NCBI GenBank assembly: GCA_026707665.1
Contig: JAPOWK010000159.1
Coordinates: 104,870 to 168,869, forward strand
From: Chloroflexota bacterium
GTDB lineage: Bacteria > Chloroflexota > Anaerolineae > Aggregatilineales > Phototrophicaceae
DNA: 64,000 bases
Direction of reading: 5' to 3'
The first letter of the stretch is position 1, and each line of letters begins with the position of its first letter. Below, piece by piece: positions 9,150-17,804 of this stretch. The notes below the pieces were generated by a model. The model made no database searches. It was not told the origin of the DNA and was given only the letters and a program-made list of their open reading frames with translations. The position numbers and the translations under genes are program-made.

Positions 9150-10958
9150 ATGAAAAAACGACTGTCGATCATTTTCATCACGTCGTTGTTGCTAATCATC
9201 AGCATATCATTCAGCCAAGACGACACCGTCACCAACCTTCTGGAAAACGGCGACTTTGAAGGAAACTTTGTTGAATTAGATGGCGCGGACCCGCGGAACG
9301 TGGCCGAATCCTGGACGCCCTGGCATATCGCCGCATCGGATACAAGCCCGTCCTTCGCCAATCACAATCCGAATTACGATGAAGAAACGGACCGGATCCG
9401 GCTAGACGAAGATGGCAAGGCGCAAAAATACTTCACGCTATTCGCCACGCATCAAGGCGGCATTTATCAAGAAGTGGATTCGCTGACGAGCGGCACGACC
9501 TATCGCTTCAGTATTTATGCCTATGTTTGGTCGTCCAGCTTCGAGGACATTGATGTCAGTGAAGATCCCGGCGATGTGGTAGTGCGCGTCGGCATCGATC
9601 CAAACGGCGGCACCGATGGCGCCAGCGAAGACGTTATCTGGTCGACCGCGGCGACTTTCTTTTATGACGCCTACCGCCAATACGCGGTGATTGCGACGGC
9701 AGAAAGCGCGAGCGTCACCGTGTTCGTGGAATCGACAGTCGGCGAACCGCGCGCCAACACCTACATATATTTGGATGATGCCGTGCTGGAGGTCGCCAGC
9801 GAAACGGTGGTGGTGGTCGAACATACGCCGACCCCCGAAACCAACACGGGGCTGGTAAATGACACGGCGACTCCAACGCCTTCGCCTTCCCCAACCGAAG
9901 ATGCGCAGCAAGGCGGAGCCACTGGACAAGAGGGCGGTAGCGAACCGCAAGATGCGACAGCGACACCTACCGCGACACTGACGCCAACTGCGACGGCGAC
10001 CGCGACGGCAACGCCCTTGCCCATTCCAGCGACGGAGGAAGCCACGGCGACCGAATCTGGCGAGTTTCCTGATACGGTTGTGCATATCGTGGTGGCCGAA
10101 GACACGGTCAGCGGCTTGGCGCTTCAGTACGGTAGCACGGTCGATGCGATACGGCGCGCCAACGACCTGGACGAGTCCAGCCTGATCGTCGTTGGTCAAC
10201 GGCTCATTATTCCGGTGAACTTGCCGCCCGCCTCAGCCGTGGCTGCCACCGGTACCCCAGACTCAACCTTCACTCCAGCGCCAACGCTAACCCCAACGTC
10301 TACGCCTACTTCCACCCCCACCATAACGCCATCGCCGACAGCGACCCCGATAACATACCAAATCCAGCCGGGCGATACCTTGGTGAATATCGCGCAGCAG
10401 TATGGCACGACCGTGGACTTGTTGGTTGCAGCCAACAACATTCCGAATCCGGACCAAATATCGGTAGGTCAGATTTTGCTGATTCCGACTGCAATCCCGC
10501 CGACGCCCGCCGGCAATCTGCGTCCAACGGTCACCTTGTTTCCCACTGACGGACCGACGTTGGATCCGGCAGTAGCCACCGCAGCGCCGCCTTGGTACAC
10601 CATTTATGTCGTGCAAGTCGGCGACACGCTAGATGAGATCGCGCGCGAACATGGCACGACAGTCCAGGCATTGGTGGAGCTCAATGACATTGCCGATCCA
10701 GGCAGAATTGATCCAGGTCAAGAAATCAAAATCCCCTCGCCCTACCCGACGCCTACGCTCACACCAACAGCTACGCCGCAGCCGACTTTCACGCCGCTGC
10801 CAACGGATTTTCCAGTAACTTATACCGTCCAAACGGGCGACACGCTTTACATTATCGCCGCGCGTTACGGCGTCAGCGTCGTTGAACTGGCGCAACTCAA
10901 CGGCATCACCGATTACGAAAACCTGACCGTTGGCCAGGTATTGACCATCCCCAGCTGA
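9150..10958 (+). CDS. Secreted protein with N-terminal carbohydrate-binding-like domain and four LysM domains
   Basis: 602 residues. A signal peptide (1-22, MKKRLSIIFITS then a hydrophobic core, cleavage near SFS-QDD) precedes a beta-rich domain (about 25-217) that resembles a carbohydrate-binding jelly roll (NLLENGDFEG...WTPWH, IYLDDAVLE ending). Low-complexity Thr/Pro/Ser linkers then alternate with four LysM repeats at about 311-355, 402-446, 485-529 and 557-601, each with the QxGDTLxxIAxxYGxxV pattern and a terminal LxIP. LysM binds N-acetyl sugars of peptidoglycan, so the protein is probably exported and wall-associated. The RBS AGGAGA lies 7 nt upstream. No catalytic domain is seen. A good terminator follows at 11007. 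Confidence 0.85.
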   Translation: MKKRLSIIFITSLLLIISISFSQDDTVTNLLENGDFEGNFVELDGADPRNVAESWTPWHIAASDTSPSFANHNPNYDEETDRIRLDEDGKAQKYFTLFATHQGGIYQEVDSLTSGTTYRFSIYAYVWSSSFEDIDVSEDPGDVVVRVGIDPNGGTDGASEDVIWSTAATFFYDAYRQYAVIATAESASVTVFVESTVGEPRANTYIYLDDAVLEVASETVVVVEHTPTPETNTGLVNDTATPTPSPSPTEDAQQGGATGQEGGSEPQDATATPTATLTPTATATATATPLPIPATEEATATESGEFPDTVVHIVVAEDTVSGLALQYGSTVDAIRRANDLDESSLIVVGQRLIIPVNLPPASAVAATGTPDSTFTPAPTLTPTSTPTSTPTITPSPTATPITYQIQPGDTLVNIAQQYGTTVDLLVAANNIPNPDQISVGQILLIPTAIPPTPAGNLRPTVTLFPTDGPTLDPAVATAAPPWYTIYVVQVGDTLDEIAREHGTTVQALVELNDIADPGRIDPGQEIKIPSPYPTPTLTPTATPQPTFTPLPTDFPVTYTVQTGDTLYIIAARYGVSVVELAQLNGITDYENLTVGQVLTIPS

Positions 10959-11006
10959 GCCGAGTCAGGGCGACAAACGCGTTCCGACCAAAACTTTGGA
11001 ATTGTG

Positions 11007-11039
11007 GCTCGCGCAAAATCAGGCGCGGGCTGCTTTTTT
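11007..11039 (+). terminator. Rho-independent terminator after the four-LysM gene
   Basis: An 8-bp stem GCTCGCGC/GCGCGGGC (11007-11014 with 11023-11030, one G.T pair) and an 8-nt loop are followed two bases later by a run of six T at 11034-11039. Confidence 0.75.
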
Positions 11040-11285
11040 CAACGGGCGGGTTTACAATTCGGCGACTGGCTTATGGGGCATACCGGCAAAGATCTTCTTC
11101 GCCAATGATTCAGCGTGATATCGTCATACATGTCCGCTTAGGGAAGCCGCAACAACCCGAGCTATTGAGCGCGCAAGGCTAATCCAACTGCCGTAAGATG
11201 GACTGACATACTGGTGAAGCTCCTATGCCAGCGAACGACATACTCTATGTCAAATCAACGACTCGCGTGCCCTTGGGACAGTCGA
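11040..11285. other. Intergenic stretch between the two LysM genes
   Basis: About 245 bp with no convincing gene, repeat or strong promoter. It presumably carries the promoter of the downstream LysM-peptidase gene. A GTG at 11214 would extend that gene but lacks a ribosome-binding site. Confidence 0.4.
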
Positions 11286-12830
11286 ATGAGCGAAGGCGCA
11301 AAAGGATGTCACTTGAACAAGTCATTTGCAAATTGTCTGGTATTGCTATTGGCATTTCTCATTTTCGCGCCGACCCCGCATGCCGCTCAAGAGTCAAGCG
11401 ATGGGGCATTCACCGTGCACGTCGTACAGCGTGGCGAAAATCTGTTTCGAATCGCGCTGAAATACAACCGATTCGCCGAAGACATTGCTGAAGCCAATGG
11501 CATCACCAACAACGACACGATATCCGTCGGTCAACGTCTGATCATTCCGCTGGCGGCGGATTCGCCACAGCAAGGTATCACGCACGTCGTTGCCTCAGGC
11601 GAGACGCTCGCCAGTATCGCCGCAACTTATGGCAAAAGCCTGGCGGAGCTCACATCGCTAAACCGGCTGGCCTCGGCCGATCTCATTTATGTTGGCCAGG
11701 AACTGACTATCGTCGCCGGTGATGACGAAGGGGCAAGCGAACTGTCAGACGACACGCCATCCAGTGCGCCGACCGACGGCCAGGTTTCGCCTGTGCCGAC
11801 AGCCCTTCCCAGCCAGGGAATCCATCATTCGTTTTCACGTTCTGGTGATCCAGCCACTGTCTTTATACATACGGTGAAATCTGGCGAGACGCTGTCGGAA
11901 ATCGGGCTGCGCTACCACCAGACGATCGATGCCCTAGCGCGCGCCAATAATATGGCTGACCCGAGCTTCCTCAGTGTGGGCCAGCGCCTGACCATACCCG
12001 GCATCCTGCTGCCACAATTGACGCAAGAGCTGCCAGAATCCGTGGTGGCTTTCACCATTGATCCGCTCGTTTTTGAGGCGGGGCGCAGCGGGCGAGTCGA
12101 ACTGCTCACCAGTGAACCGGTGACGATCTCGGGTCAATTTCTTGGGCGACAGCTGCGGGTCATCGAGCGCGAAGCGGGGATGCGCCACAATATACTCATC
12201 GGCATCCCCATGTTCACGAAGATGAGCGCCTACCCCCTGACGCTCGAGCTCACCGATGACTTGGGGCAGTCCCACCAGATCGCCGCCAACGTACAGGTAA
12301 TCAGTGGCGGCTACGGTCGTCAAACGATCAAGATCGCTGACAGTGAGTTGTTGGCGCCCGCGGTAGAAGAAGAGGAGTTTTCTCTGCTGGCCCATGCGAC
12401 CGCCGGCTTCAGCCTCGAGCGTACCTGGACCGATGGGCTGAGCTTGCCAGCGGCCGCCCCCATCAACGCCGTCTTTGGCACGTTGCGTTCTTACAACGGA
12501 AGTCCTTTCAATCGCTACCACGGTGGCGTGGACTTCGCTGGCGCGCCTGGCACGTCGATCCTTGCGGCGGCCGATGGAACTGTGGTCATGGTTGATCGCC
12601 TGCAGATCCGCGGCCACACGACCGTTATTGACCACGGTTGGGGTCTGTTTACCCTTTACGCGCATCAAGACGAAACGCTGGTCGCGTTAAGGGCGGAGGT
12701 GAAATCGGGCCAAGTAATCGGCACGGTTGGCTCAACCGGACGGAGCACAGGACCGCATTTGCACTGGGAAGCATGGCTTAACGGTGTCAACGTCGACCCA
12801 ATGCAATGGGTGGAGGAAGCCTTTCCATGA
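11286..12830 (+). CDS. Secreted LysM-containing M23 (LytM-type) peptidoglycan endopeptidase
   Basis: About 514 residues. A hydrophobic signal segment (NKSFANCLVLLLAFLIF) is followed by three LysM repeats (about 43-88, 99-143 and 194-238), a middle beta-rich region, and a C-terminal M23 domain. All zinc and catalytic positions are present: H412 and D416 in HGGVDF, H460 in LYAHQ, and HLH at 491-493. It should cleave peptide cross-links in peptidoglycan outside the membrane. The start is uncertain: ATG 11286 is chosen, while TTG 11313 gives a tighter signal peptide with AAAAGGA just upstream. It shares LysM architecture with the preceding gene but has its own transcription start, because a terminator separates them. 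Confidence 0.9.
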   Translation: MSEGAKGCHLNKSFANCLVLLLAFLIFAPTPHAAQESSDGAFTVHVVQRGENLFRIALKYNRFAEDIAEANGITNNDTISVGQRLIIPLAADSPQQGITHVVASGETLASIAATYGKSLAELTSLNRLASADLIYVGQELTIVAGDDEGASELSDDTPSSAPTDGQVSPVPTALPSQGIHHSFSRSGDPATVFIHTVKSGETLSEIGLRYHQTIDALARANNMADPSFLSVGQRLTIPGILLPQLTQELPESVVAFTIDPLVFEAGRSGRVELLTSEPVTISGQFLGRQLRVIEREAGMRHNILIGIPMFTKMSAYPLTLELTDDLGQSHQIAANVQVISGGYGRQTIKIADSELLAPAVEEEEFSLLAHATAGFSLERTWTDGLSLPAAAPINAVFGTLRSYNGSPFNRYHGGVDFAGAPGTSILAAADGTVVMVDRLQIRGHTTVIDHGWGLFTLYAHQDETLVALRAEVKSGQVIGTVGSTGRSTGPHLHWEAWLNGVNVDPMQWVEEAFP

Positions 12831-12856
12831 CCACGTGGCGAAATCGCGCGGACCGG

Positions 12857-14008
12857 CTAGTTGACGTAGGCGCCGTCCAGGGCTTCAAAGTCTGTGAAGA
12901 GAAAGTGATCATGATAATAGTGTATCCACAAGAATGACAGAATCGCCGTGTAATAGGCGATGTCAAAATGGCTGTTGCCGTCAATGCCGGGTCGTACAAT
13001 CGCAGCCAGCACGTACACTAGCAAGAAAATGAGAGCGGAACCAATGAGCAGAGCGGCGCTAAAACCATATAGAGCGCGCGCGTCTTTCGTGCGCCGGCTG
13101 TAACGGGCGACCAGAGGCGCGTCTTTGTCCAACTCGCCAGCCATTTGGCGTATCTTGATGATATAGAAGGTGATCGCCAGGTACTGGAAGGAGTGCCAGG
13201 TATTTAGCCCCTGAAATGCGGTGTCAAGATTGGGCAGGAGCGGCGTGAAAAAGGCCACCAGAACGGTGAGACTAATGAAGGCGAACTTGGGCAGGTTCAG
13301 CACACCGTGATAATACTCGTAAATGGTCTTGACCACGTAAGACAGCAGCGCGCAGCTAAAGACAACGGACACCAGGATAAAGAACCAGGGATTGCCCGGC
13401 TGCTGGAACAAATCGGGGATTGCTTCGCCCAGATCATTCTGCCCAATTTCAAAAGCGCCCTGGCTGATTTTCCACATCGCAATGGGAAAGAGGCTGGTCA
13501 AAACGATAGCGTAGTCAATGAGGCGAGAAATTGGACTCAGTGTGCTTCGGCGCACGAAATTGGCCTCTTTGTGATTGTAAAGTTCGACTATATATGTCAC
13601 CTGATGCAAGACGTGCAATGATGCCCAAAAGAAGAAAAACGTCAGCATCAGGTTCAAATTAAGAAATGCCAGCGAAATCACCAGGATCGGTATGATGATC
13701 GAAGAACGAACCAGCGTCGGATAACGCTCCTTGAATCGTTCATCCAGACCGGTGCGCAAAAAAGTCGACATCATGTGCGGACCGCCGATTGCGACCGCGA
13801 CGAAGGTATTCACCAGGTTGCGACTGATATCGTCTTCGAGCCCCAAGTGAACGCCGAGCAGGTACATCAAATACGGTAGGGGCACGACAACTACGCTGAG
13901 CGTAATGAAGAACAGATCCCAGCGTTTATTCCGCAGCCAATAATTGCTCTTGTCAATTTCAGCCGAATAAAGATCGGAGTTAGATAGCGGGAACGCAGTG
14001 CTGGCCAT
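12857..14008 (-). CDS. Polytopic membrane protein with histidine clusters, function unknown
   Basis: 383 residues with about nine hydrophobic segments. Conserved-looking His groups lie at or inside membrane segments: GGPHMMSTF (about 77-85), ASLHVLHQVTY (about 129-139), NTWHSFQYL, and IHYYHDHFLF near the C-terminus. This spacing recalls di-metal membrane oxygenases such as desaturases or the Brp/Blh carotene oxygenase family, but I cannot match the exact motifs of either, so the function stays open. It is a single minus-strand gene, convergent with the LysM peptidase gene and separated from it by 26 bp. Confidence 0.75.
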   Translation of the reverse strand: MASTAFPLSNSDLYSAEIDKSNYWLRNKRWDLFFITLSVVVVPLPYLMYLLGVHLGLEDDISRNLVNTFVAVAIGGPHMMSTFLRTGLDERFKERYPTLVRSSIIIPILVISLAFLNLNLMLTFFFFWASLHVLHQVTYIVELYNHKEANFVRRSTLSPISRLIDYAIVLTSLFPIAMWKISQGAFEIGQNDLGEAIPDLFQQPGNPWFFILVSVVFSCALLSYVVKTIYEYYHGVLNLPKFAFISLTVLVAFFTPLLPNLDTAFQGLNTWHSFQYLAITFYIIKIRQMAGELDKDAPLVARYSRRTKDARALYGFSAALLIGSALIFLLVYVLAAIVRPGIDGNSHFDIAYYTAILSFLWIHYYHDHFLFTDFEALDGAYVN

Positions 14009-14106
14009 GAAGAATCTCCAACGCCGTTAGCTCACCCAATTATACAAGATTTATTTAGCAACACAAAGTAAATTTTCCGATAGAACGCTTTGTCGCGGGG
14101 AGGCAA

Positions 14107-14421
14107 TCAAGGGAGGAAGCCGAACCACTGGCAGAAATTCGTTGGATTCTGGGCACAGTTTTCGGGCGCGTTCAGATATAGAAAAGTAAATCCGGCGCAA
14201 GCGAACAGTCCGCCGATGAGCAGCGCACAGCCGCACCAGGCGACTGGACCACCCTGCAAGATCTCGACCATGACCTCGATTAAGCCCGCGATGACATCGA
14301 ATATGCTGCTGACCGCCTGCAGCAGGAAGCCGATTACAAAAACCGCGACGCAGAGCAATGCGCATCCGACCGCGATGAATGGCAGATGCGAAGGATCAAT
14401 GTTCTGCAGCAGGTTCATCAT
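14107..14421 (-). CDS. Small membrane protein, unknown
   Basis: 104 residues with two or three hydrophobic segments (about 15-37, 40-55 and 60-82) and a short Cys-containing C-terminal tail (NAPENCAQNPTNFCQWFGFLP). It lies 39 bp downstream of the 14461-14922 gene on the same strand, so the two are probably cotranscribed. No family is recognised. The longer overlapping minus-strand frame at 14051-14365 is judged to be a shadow. Confidence 0.6.
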   Translation of the reverse strand: MMNLLQNIDPSHLPFIAVGCALLCVAVFVIGFLLQAVSSIFDVIAGLIEVMVEILQGGPVAWCGCALLIGGLFACAGFTFLYLNAPENCAQNPTNFCQWFGFLP

Positions 14422-14460
14422 CCCGCTTCCTTGTTGCGGAGCTGCATCCGGGTGGGCCGC

Positions 14461-14922
14461 CTAGCAGAACCCGCCGTAGGTCGTGACGAATTCCCAGTTG
14501 GCATCCGCGTTTTGTCGCCGATAGCAGTCGCAGAAACTGACATTCTGATTGCCACCACTGTACTGCCAAAGCAAGAATCGCACTGCCGTTTCCACGCAGA
14601 GCATTCCCCCATCCCCTTGAGAATCCGCTATCCAGGAGTTTTCGATGCGCAGCCCTCGATCTTCACTTTCGCTAACCAGCGATACCAGCAGGAGCGGATG
14701 CGCATGAGGCTGCGGAATATCACGATGACCCAGGCGAATCTCGCCATTTGCCGCAAGATAAAAGAGAGAGCAAGGCGTCAACAAAAGGGCGAACCAGAAT
14801 AGCAAGACCAATCCACAGCCCAACCTTCGCGCCCTGCGATATCTTGGAGCAGGCGGCGTCCCATCGCTTTGAGACTCTGCCTCCAATTGGGCGGCAGCCG
14901 ATGGCGCTGTCGATTCAGGCAT
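14461..14922 (-). CDS. Single-pass membrane protein with Cys-containing extracytoplasmic domain, unknown
   Basis: 153 residues. An Ala/Ser/Pro-rich N-terminus and an Arg-rich stretch (PRYRRARRLG) precede one transmembrane helix (about 35-57, GLVLLFWFALLLTPCSLFYL). The rest (IRLGHRDIPQPHAHPLLLV and onward) is probably extracytoplasmic and contains Cys in FCDCYRR and at the very C-terminus. I cannot assign a family. It is placed before the 104-residue membrane protein in the same direction. Confidence 0.6.
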   Translation of the reverse strand: MPESTAPSAAAQLEAESQSDGTPPAPRYRRARRLGCGLVLLFWFALLLTPCSLFYLAANGEIRLGHRDIPQPHAHPLLLVSLVSESEDRGLRIENSWIADSQGDGGMLCVETAVRFLLWQYSGGNQNVSFCDCYRRQNADANWEFVTTYGGFC

Positions 14923-14986
14923 TTACTGTCCTATCGTATGTACCCTGAACTGCACGCAGATTCTCGCAGCCCTTGGTTAGCGGCAT

Positions 14987-15508
14987 TCAGCTTCGTTCTT
15001 CATAAAAGCGCAGCACGATATTGTCAACAGCATCATAGCTTACATGCGCGTTCATAGGCGGCTGATCATCTTCCATGGCGAAGATCCTGGCGAGCAACTC
15101 GGGCAGGTCTTCAACTAAGTCAAGTTCAAACACCTGGTCTTTCGCAATCCATTCCAGCTGGCCTTCTGGGCAATCTTTGCGCGCGTCTCTCGTATCGCTG
15201 ATCGCCGTGTAGACAAACAGCAGGATTCCCGTCGCTCCACCCGCATCAATATTGTGAATGCTGCGCAGACGAAGCGAATGCACATACAAGCCGCTCTCCT
15301 CCACTATCTCCCGCAAGGCGCCGCTATAGGGGTCTTCATCGCGCTCAATGTGACCGCCCAGGCCATTATATTGATTGGGGAAGATTCGTCTGTGAGCCGC
15401 TCGTTTCATGAGCAGCACATCGTCGCCGTTCATCACAAAGGACAATGTGCGCGGCAAGGTCAGCCAGCGAGCCTCAGTCAGTTCCGCGCCTTGTTCGCTT
15501 GCTCCCAT
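14987..15508 (-). CDS. Nudix hydrolase
   Basis: 173 residues. The Nudix box is complete: GHIERDEDPYSGALREIVEE then SGL, matching GX5EX7REUXEEXGU, so it should hydrolyse a nucleoside-diphosphate-linked substrate with Mg2+. The fold begins with LTLPRTLSFVMNGDDVLLMKRA. I start at ATG 15508 because GAGGAG lies 7 nt upstream; an earlier in-frame start would extend into the neighbouring divergent gene. It is divergent from the SerK-like gene. The substrate is unknown. Confidence 0.88.
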   Translation of the reverse strand: MGASEQGAELTEARWLTLPRTLSFVMNGDDVLLMKRAAHRRIFPNQYNGLGGHIERDEDPYSGALREIVEESGLYVHSLRLRSIHNIDAGGATGILLFVYTAISDTRDARKDCPEGQLEWIAKDQVFELDLVEDLPELLARIFAMEDDQPPMNAHVSYDAVDNIVLRFYEERS

Positions 15509-15545
15509 TTTCGAGCTCCTCGGCATTCGCGTGTGCCTCGTACAG

Positions 15546-15574
15546 TTGTCCCTCAGCCACCTTAATGTTAGGCT
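15546..15574 (+). promoter_or_regulatory. Putative promoter of the SerK-like/JAMM operon
   Basis: TTGTCC at 15546-15551, a 17-bp spacer and TAGGCT at 15569-15574, 35 bp before the ATG of the kinase gene. The match is moderate. Confidence 0.35.
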
Positions 15575-15608
15575 ATGCCTGTAAAGGGACATTTTACTCG
15601 ATACCGCG

Positions 15609-16427
15609 ATGATTTCGAATCCGGTCAGTGTGCCACCGCCAAACCTGCGCATTGTAGGCGTTGAAGAAGTGCTGCCGCACGAAAAAGGCGATTTTCAGCG
15701 GTCGCAGCCGCTCATGGAACGCTTGAAACGAGCCGAATATTTTACCAATCCGCCCGTTGTAGCGGACCTCACTAGCGATAAATATATACTGATGGACGGC
15801 TCCAATCGCCATATTTCGATGAAGTCTCTCGGATTCGAGCACATCATGGTTCAGATCGCGGACTATGAATCCGACTTCGTTGAGCTTGGGGTCTGGCAGC
15901 ATATCGTCGCTGACTGGGACGCCCAGCGATTCCTGCGCATGCTGGACGACCTGGATCACATTGAGGTGAGAGATGGCTGGGATTCGCTTGCGGCGGCGCA
16001 GGTGCTGCTTCGCGGAGGTCCCGTCTATGGTATTCACGCTGTCGTTGACAGCCTGGCGCAGCGCAACGCCACTTTGCGGCGCGTGGTGAAGTCTTATCAT
16101 AGCAATGCAGCGCTCTATCGCACACCGCTCACGGATCCTGGTCTGATCTGGTCGCTGTTTCCCAGTGGCGTCGCGCTGGTCATGTTCCCTCCCTATCAGC
16201 CGCAAGACATCATCGACGCGGCGCTGCAAGCCGCGTACTTGCCGCCCGGCGTCAGCCGCCATATCATCCATGGCCGCGCGCTCAATCTCAATTATCCGAT
16301 GGCGAAATTGCGCGCGCCGCTGTCGCTCGCCGCGAAGAATGAACAGCTGCAAGCATGGCTGCGAGAACAATACGCCAGGCGCAGCGTCCGCTACTACGCC
16401 GAAGGGACCTATCATTTCGATGAGTAA
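15609..16427 (+). CDS. ParB/Srx-fold protein of the SerK/SbnI free-serine kinase family
   Basis: 272 residues. The N-terminal ParB/Srx-fold domain has VLPHEKGD (22-28, the Glu at 25 in the place of the catalytic Glu of SbnI/SerK), NPPVVADL, and KYILMDGSNRH (59-68) followed by SLGFEHIMVQIADYE. The C-terminal part contains VSRHIIHGRALNLNYP, like the TRHV segment of archaeal SerK. Family members phosphorylate free L-serine to O-phosphoserine, SerK with ADP and SbnI with ATP. The usual DGHHR is DGSNR here, so activity is not certain. It is the first gene of a five-gene plus-strand operon. Confidence 0.7.
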   Translation: MISNPVSVPPPNLRIVGVEEVLPHEKGDFQRSQPLMERLKRAEYFTNPPVVADLTSDKYILMDGSNRHISMKSLGFEHIMVQIADYESDFVELGVWQHIVADWDAQRFLRMLDDLDHIEVRDGWDSLAAAQVLLRGGPVYGIHAVVDSLAQRNATLRRVVKSYHSNAALYRTPLTDPGLIWSLFPSGVALVMFPPYQPQDIIDAALQAAYLPPGVSRHIIHGRALNLNYPMAKLRAPLSLAAKNEQLQAWLREQYARRSVRYYAEGTYHFDE

Positions 16428-16433
16428 TTTCAG

Positions 16434-16871
16434 ATGAGCCAATCGGTCGACGACGTATTGCGCAGCGCCAGCCTGTATAGCGACGGACAGCGGTACCGCA
16501 TCCTGAAACTGCCGCCGAATGCGATCACGCTAGCCGCCGGCCTGGTAGCGGAAATCGGACAGCCCTTCTGCGCCTTCATCGTGGACAAGGACGAAGTGTC
16601 GGTGATAATTCCTGCAGGAGCGGTAGCGGCCTTCGACACTCGACTGCGCGCCGCAAGCGTGAGCGCTGAGACATATCGCTTGATCACATTGGAGGCAGTA
16701 CTGGATCCGGTTCTCGTTGGCTTGCTGGCGCGGATCACTGATGCGTTGGCGACAGCCGGGATACCGATACTGACATTCGCCGCTTATTCGCGCGACCATA
16801 TCTTTGTCCCGCAAGACGACTTCGACAAAGCCATTCTTGCGCTGCAGACTCTACAAGGGCAACGAGCATAG
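16434..16871 (+). CDS. ACT-domain protein (ACT_7/CASTOR-like)
   Basis: 145 residues. The arrangement FCAFIVDKDEVSVIIP, a central variable part, and a C-terminal ATAGIPILTFAAYSRDHIFVP followed by an amphipathic helix is typical of small stand-alone ACT_7 proteins, which bind amino acids as regulators. It starts 6 nt after the kinase stop, so coexpression is almost certain. A role as amino-acid sensor for the serine kinase is a reasonable inference but unproven. Confidence 0.7.
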   Translation: MSQSVDDVLRSASLYSDGQRYRILKLPPNAITLAAGLVAEIGQPFCAFIVDKDEVSVIIPAGAVAAFDTRLRAASVSAETYRLITLEAVLDPVLVGLLARITDALATAGIPILTFAAYSRDHIFVPQDDFDKAILALQTLQGQRA

Positions 16872-16873
16872 AC

Positions 16874-17236
16874 ATGGAAATCAACCTGTTCAATGACGCC
16901 AGTCTGGCGCCCCAGCCGCGACATAAAGTCAGAATTGAAGACTTGAAAGTCGCGCCCTATAGCGATCGATTTCGCGTCAAAGTCAATCTCAAGCTGACGC
17001 CTTTTCAAGAACGTCCCAATCTCGCAATCACCGCGCGCCGGTCCGATGGACTGCTGGTGAGCGACCTGGACGTCATCGCCACGATGCATTTCGACAATGA
17101 ATTCACCATGCACCTCCGTGGAATCGACGACCCCGAAGGCGACTATACGCTGACCGCCGAACTGTATTACGAGACGCGGAATCCGCCGCAAGATAAGCGC
17201 CAAGTCGACATCGCAATTCCTGCGGTAACCGCGTGA
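16874..17236 (+). CDS. Unknown beta-rich protein between ACT and JAMM genes
   Basis: 120 residues with alternating hydrophobic pattern suggesting a beta sandwich (DRFRVKVNLKLTPF, NLAITARR, DYTLTAELYYETR), no signal peptide, no membrane helix and no Cys. It lies 2 nt after the ACT gene and overlaps the JAMM gene by one base (TGATG), so it is part of the same operon. I recognise no family. In gene order it sits where a substrate or carrier for the JAMM peptidase might be expected, but it lacks a C-terminal Gly-Gly. Confidence 0.6.
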   Translation: MEINLFNDASLAPQPRHKVRIEDLKVAPYSDRFRVKVNLKLTPFQERPNLAITARRSDGLLVSDLDVIATMHFDNEFTMHLRGIDDPEGDYTLTAELYYETRNPPQDKRQVDIAIPAVTA

Positions 17237-17784
17237 TGATGAAGGCAAGGATTTCACATACGGTCGCGCGAAAGATTGCGGACCATGCGCGCGGCCAGCT
17301 GCCTAACGAAGTCTGCGGGTTGCTCGCGGGAAGGGACGCTCATATTCTTGCGGCGCATCCCTTGCGGAACGTGGCCGATTCTCCCCAGTCGCGATTTCAG
17401 ATTGATCCGCGGGAGCAATTGCAGGCGTTAAAAGCGATAGACGGGGCGCAGCTTGACTGGATCGGCGTCTACCACTCGCATCCGCGCAGCGCGCCGATTC
17501 CCTCGCAATCGGACATAGAGCAATGCGCCGATAGCGGATTGCTCCAGCTTATAGTTTCGCTTGAGCGACTGAAACCGCAGCTGAAATTATGGCGGGTCGA
17601 CCGAGATTCTGTCTTCCCACTAGAGCTGGTGTACGAAACGGATAATACGCCAGTTGATGAGCTGGCCCTCTCCCCTTCGCAGCAAGCAGCCATTGTGCTT
17701 GTTGCGTTCGCTGCTGTTCTGATCTTGCTGATCATCTCGTTTACGCTGCTGCCGCCCGCCCCCGAAATCAGACCGGCGTCTTAA
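17236..17784 (+). CDS. JAMM/MPN+ (M67) metallopeptidase with a C-terminal membrane anchor
   Basis: 182 residues. The zinc-peptidase signature is complete: Glu25 in LPNEVCGLLAG, and VYHSHPRSAPIPSQSD with H80, H82, S90 and D93. The nearest characterised bacterial relatives are Mec+/CysO-peptidase-type enzymes, which cut cysteine or peptides from the C-terminus of ubiquitin-like sulfur carriers. A hydrophobic helix near 152-172 followed by a short Pro-rich tail would tether the domain to the inner face of the membrane, an uncommon feature. Of three consecutive possible starts (GTG 17233, ATG 17236, ATG 17239), ATG 17236 overlaps the preceding stop. Confidence 0.88.
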   Translation: MMKARISHTVARKIADHARGQLPNEVCGLLAGRDAHILAAHPLRNVADSPQSRFQIDPREQLQALKAIDGAQLDWIGVYHSHPRSAPIPSQSDIEQCADSGLLQLIVSLERLKPQLKLWRVDRDSVFPLELVYETDNTPVDELALSPSQQAAIVLVAFAAVLILLIISFTLLPPAPEIRPAS

Positions 17785-17804
17785 TTGTCTGGGAGTCGCA
17801 AAAG

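Noticed and set aside
9950..10030. Tandem ACG/GCG-rich repeats as a microsatellite
   Set aside because: They encode the Thr/Pro/Ala linker of the LysM protein and need no other explanation.
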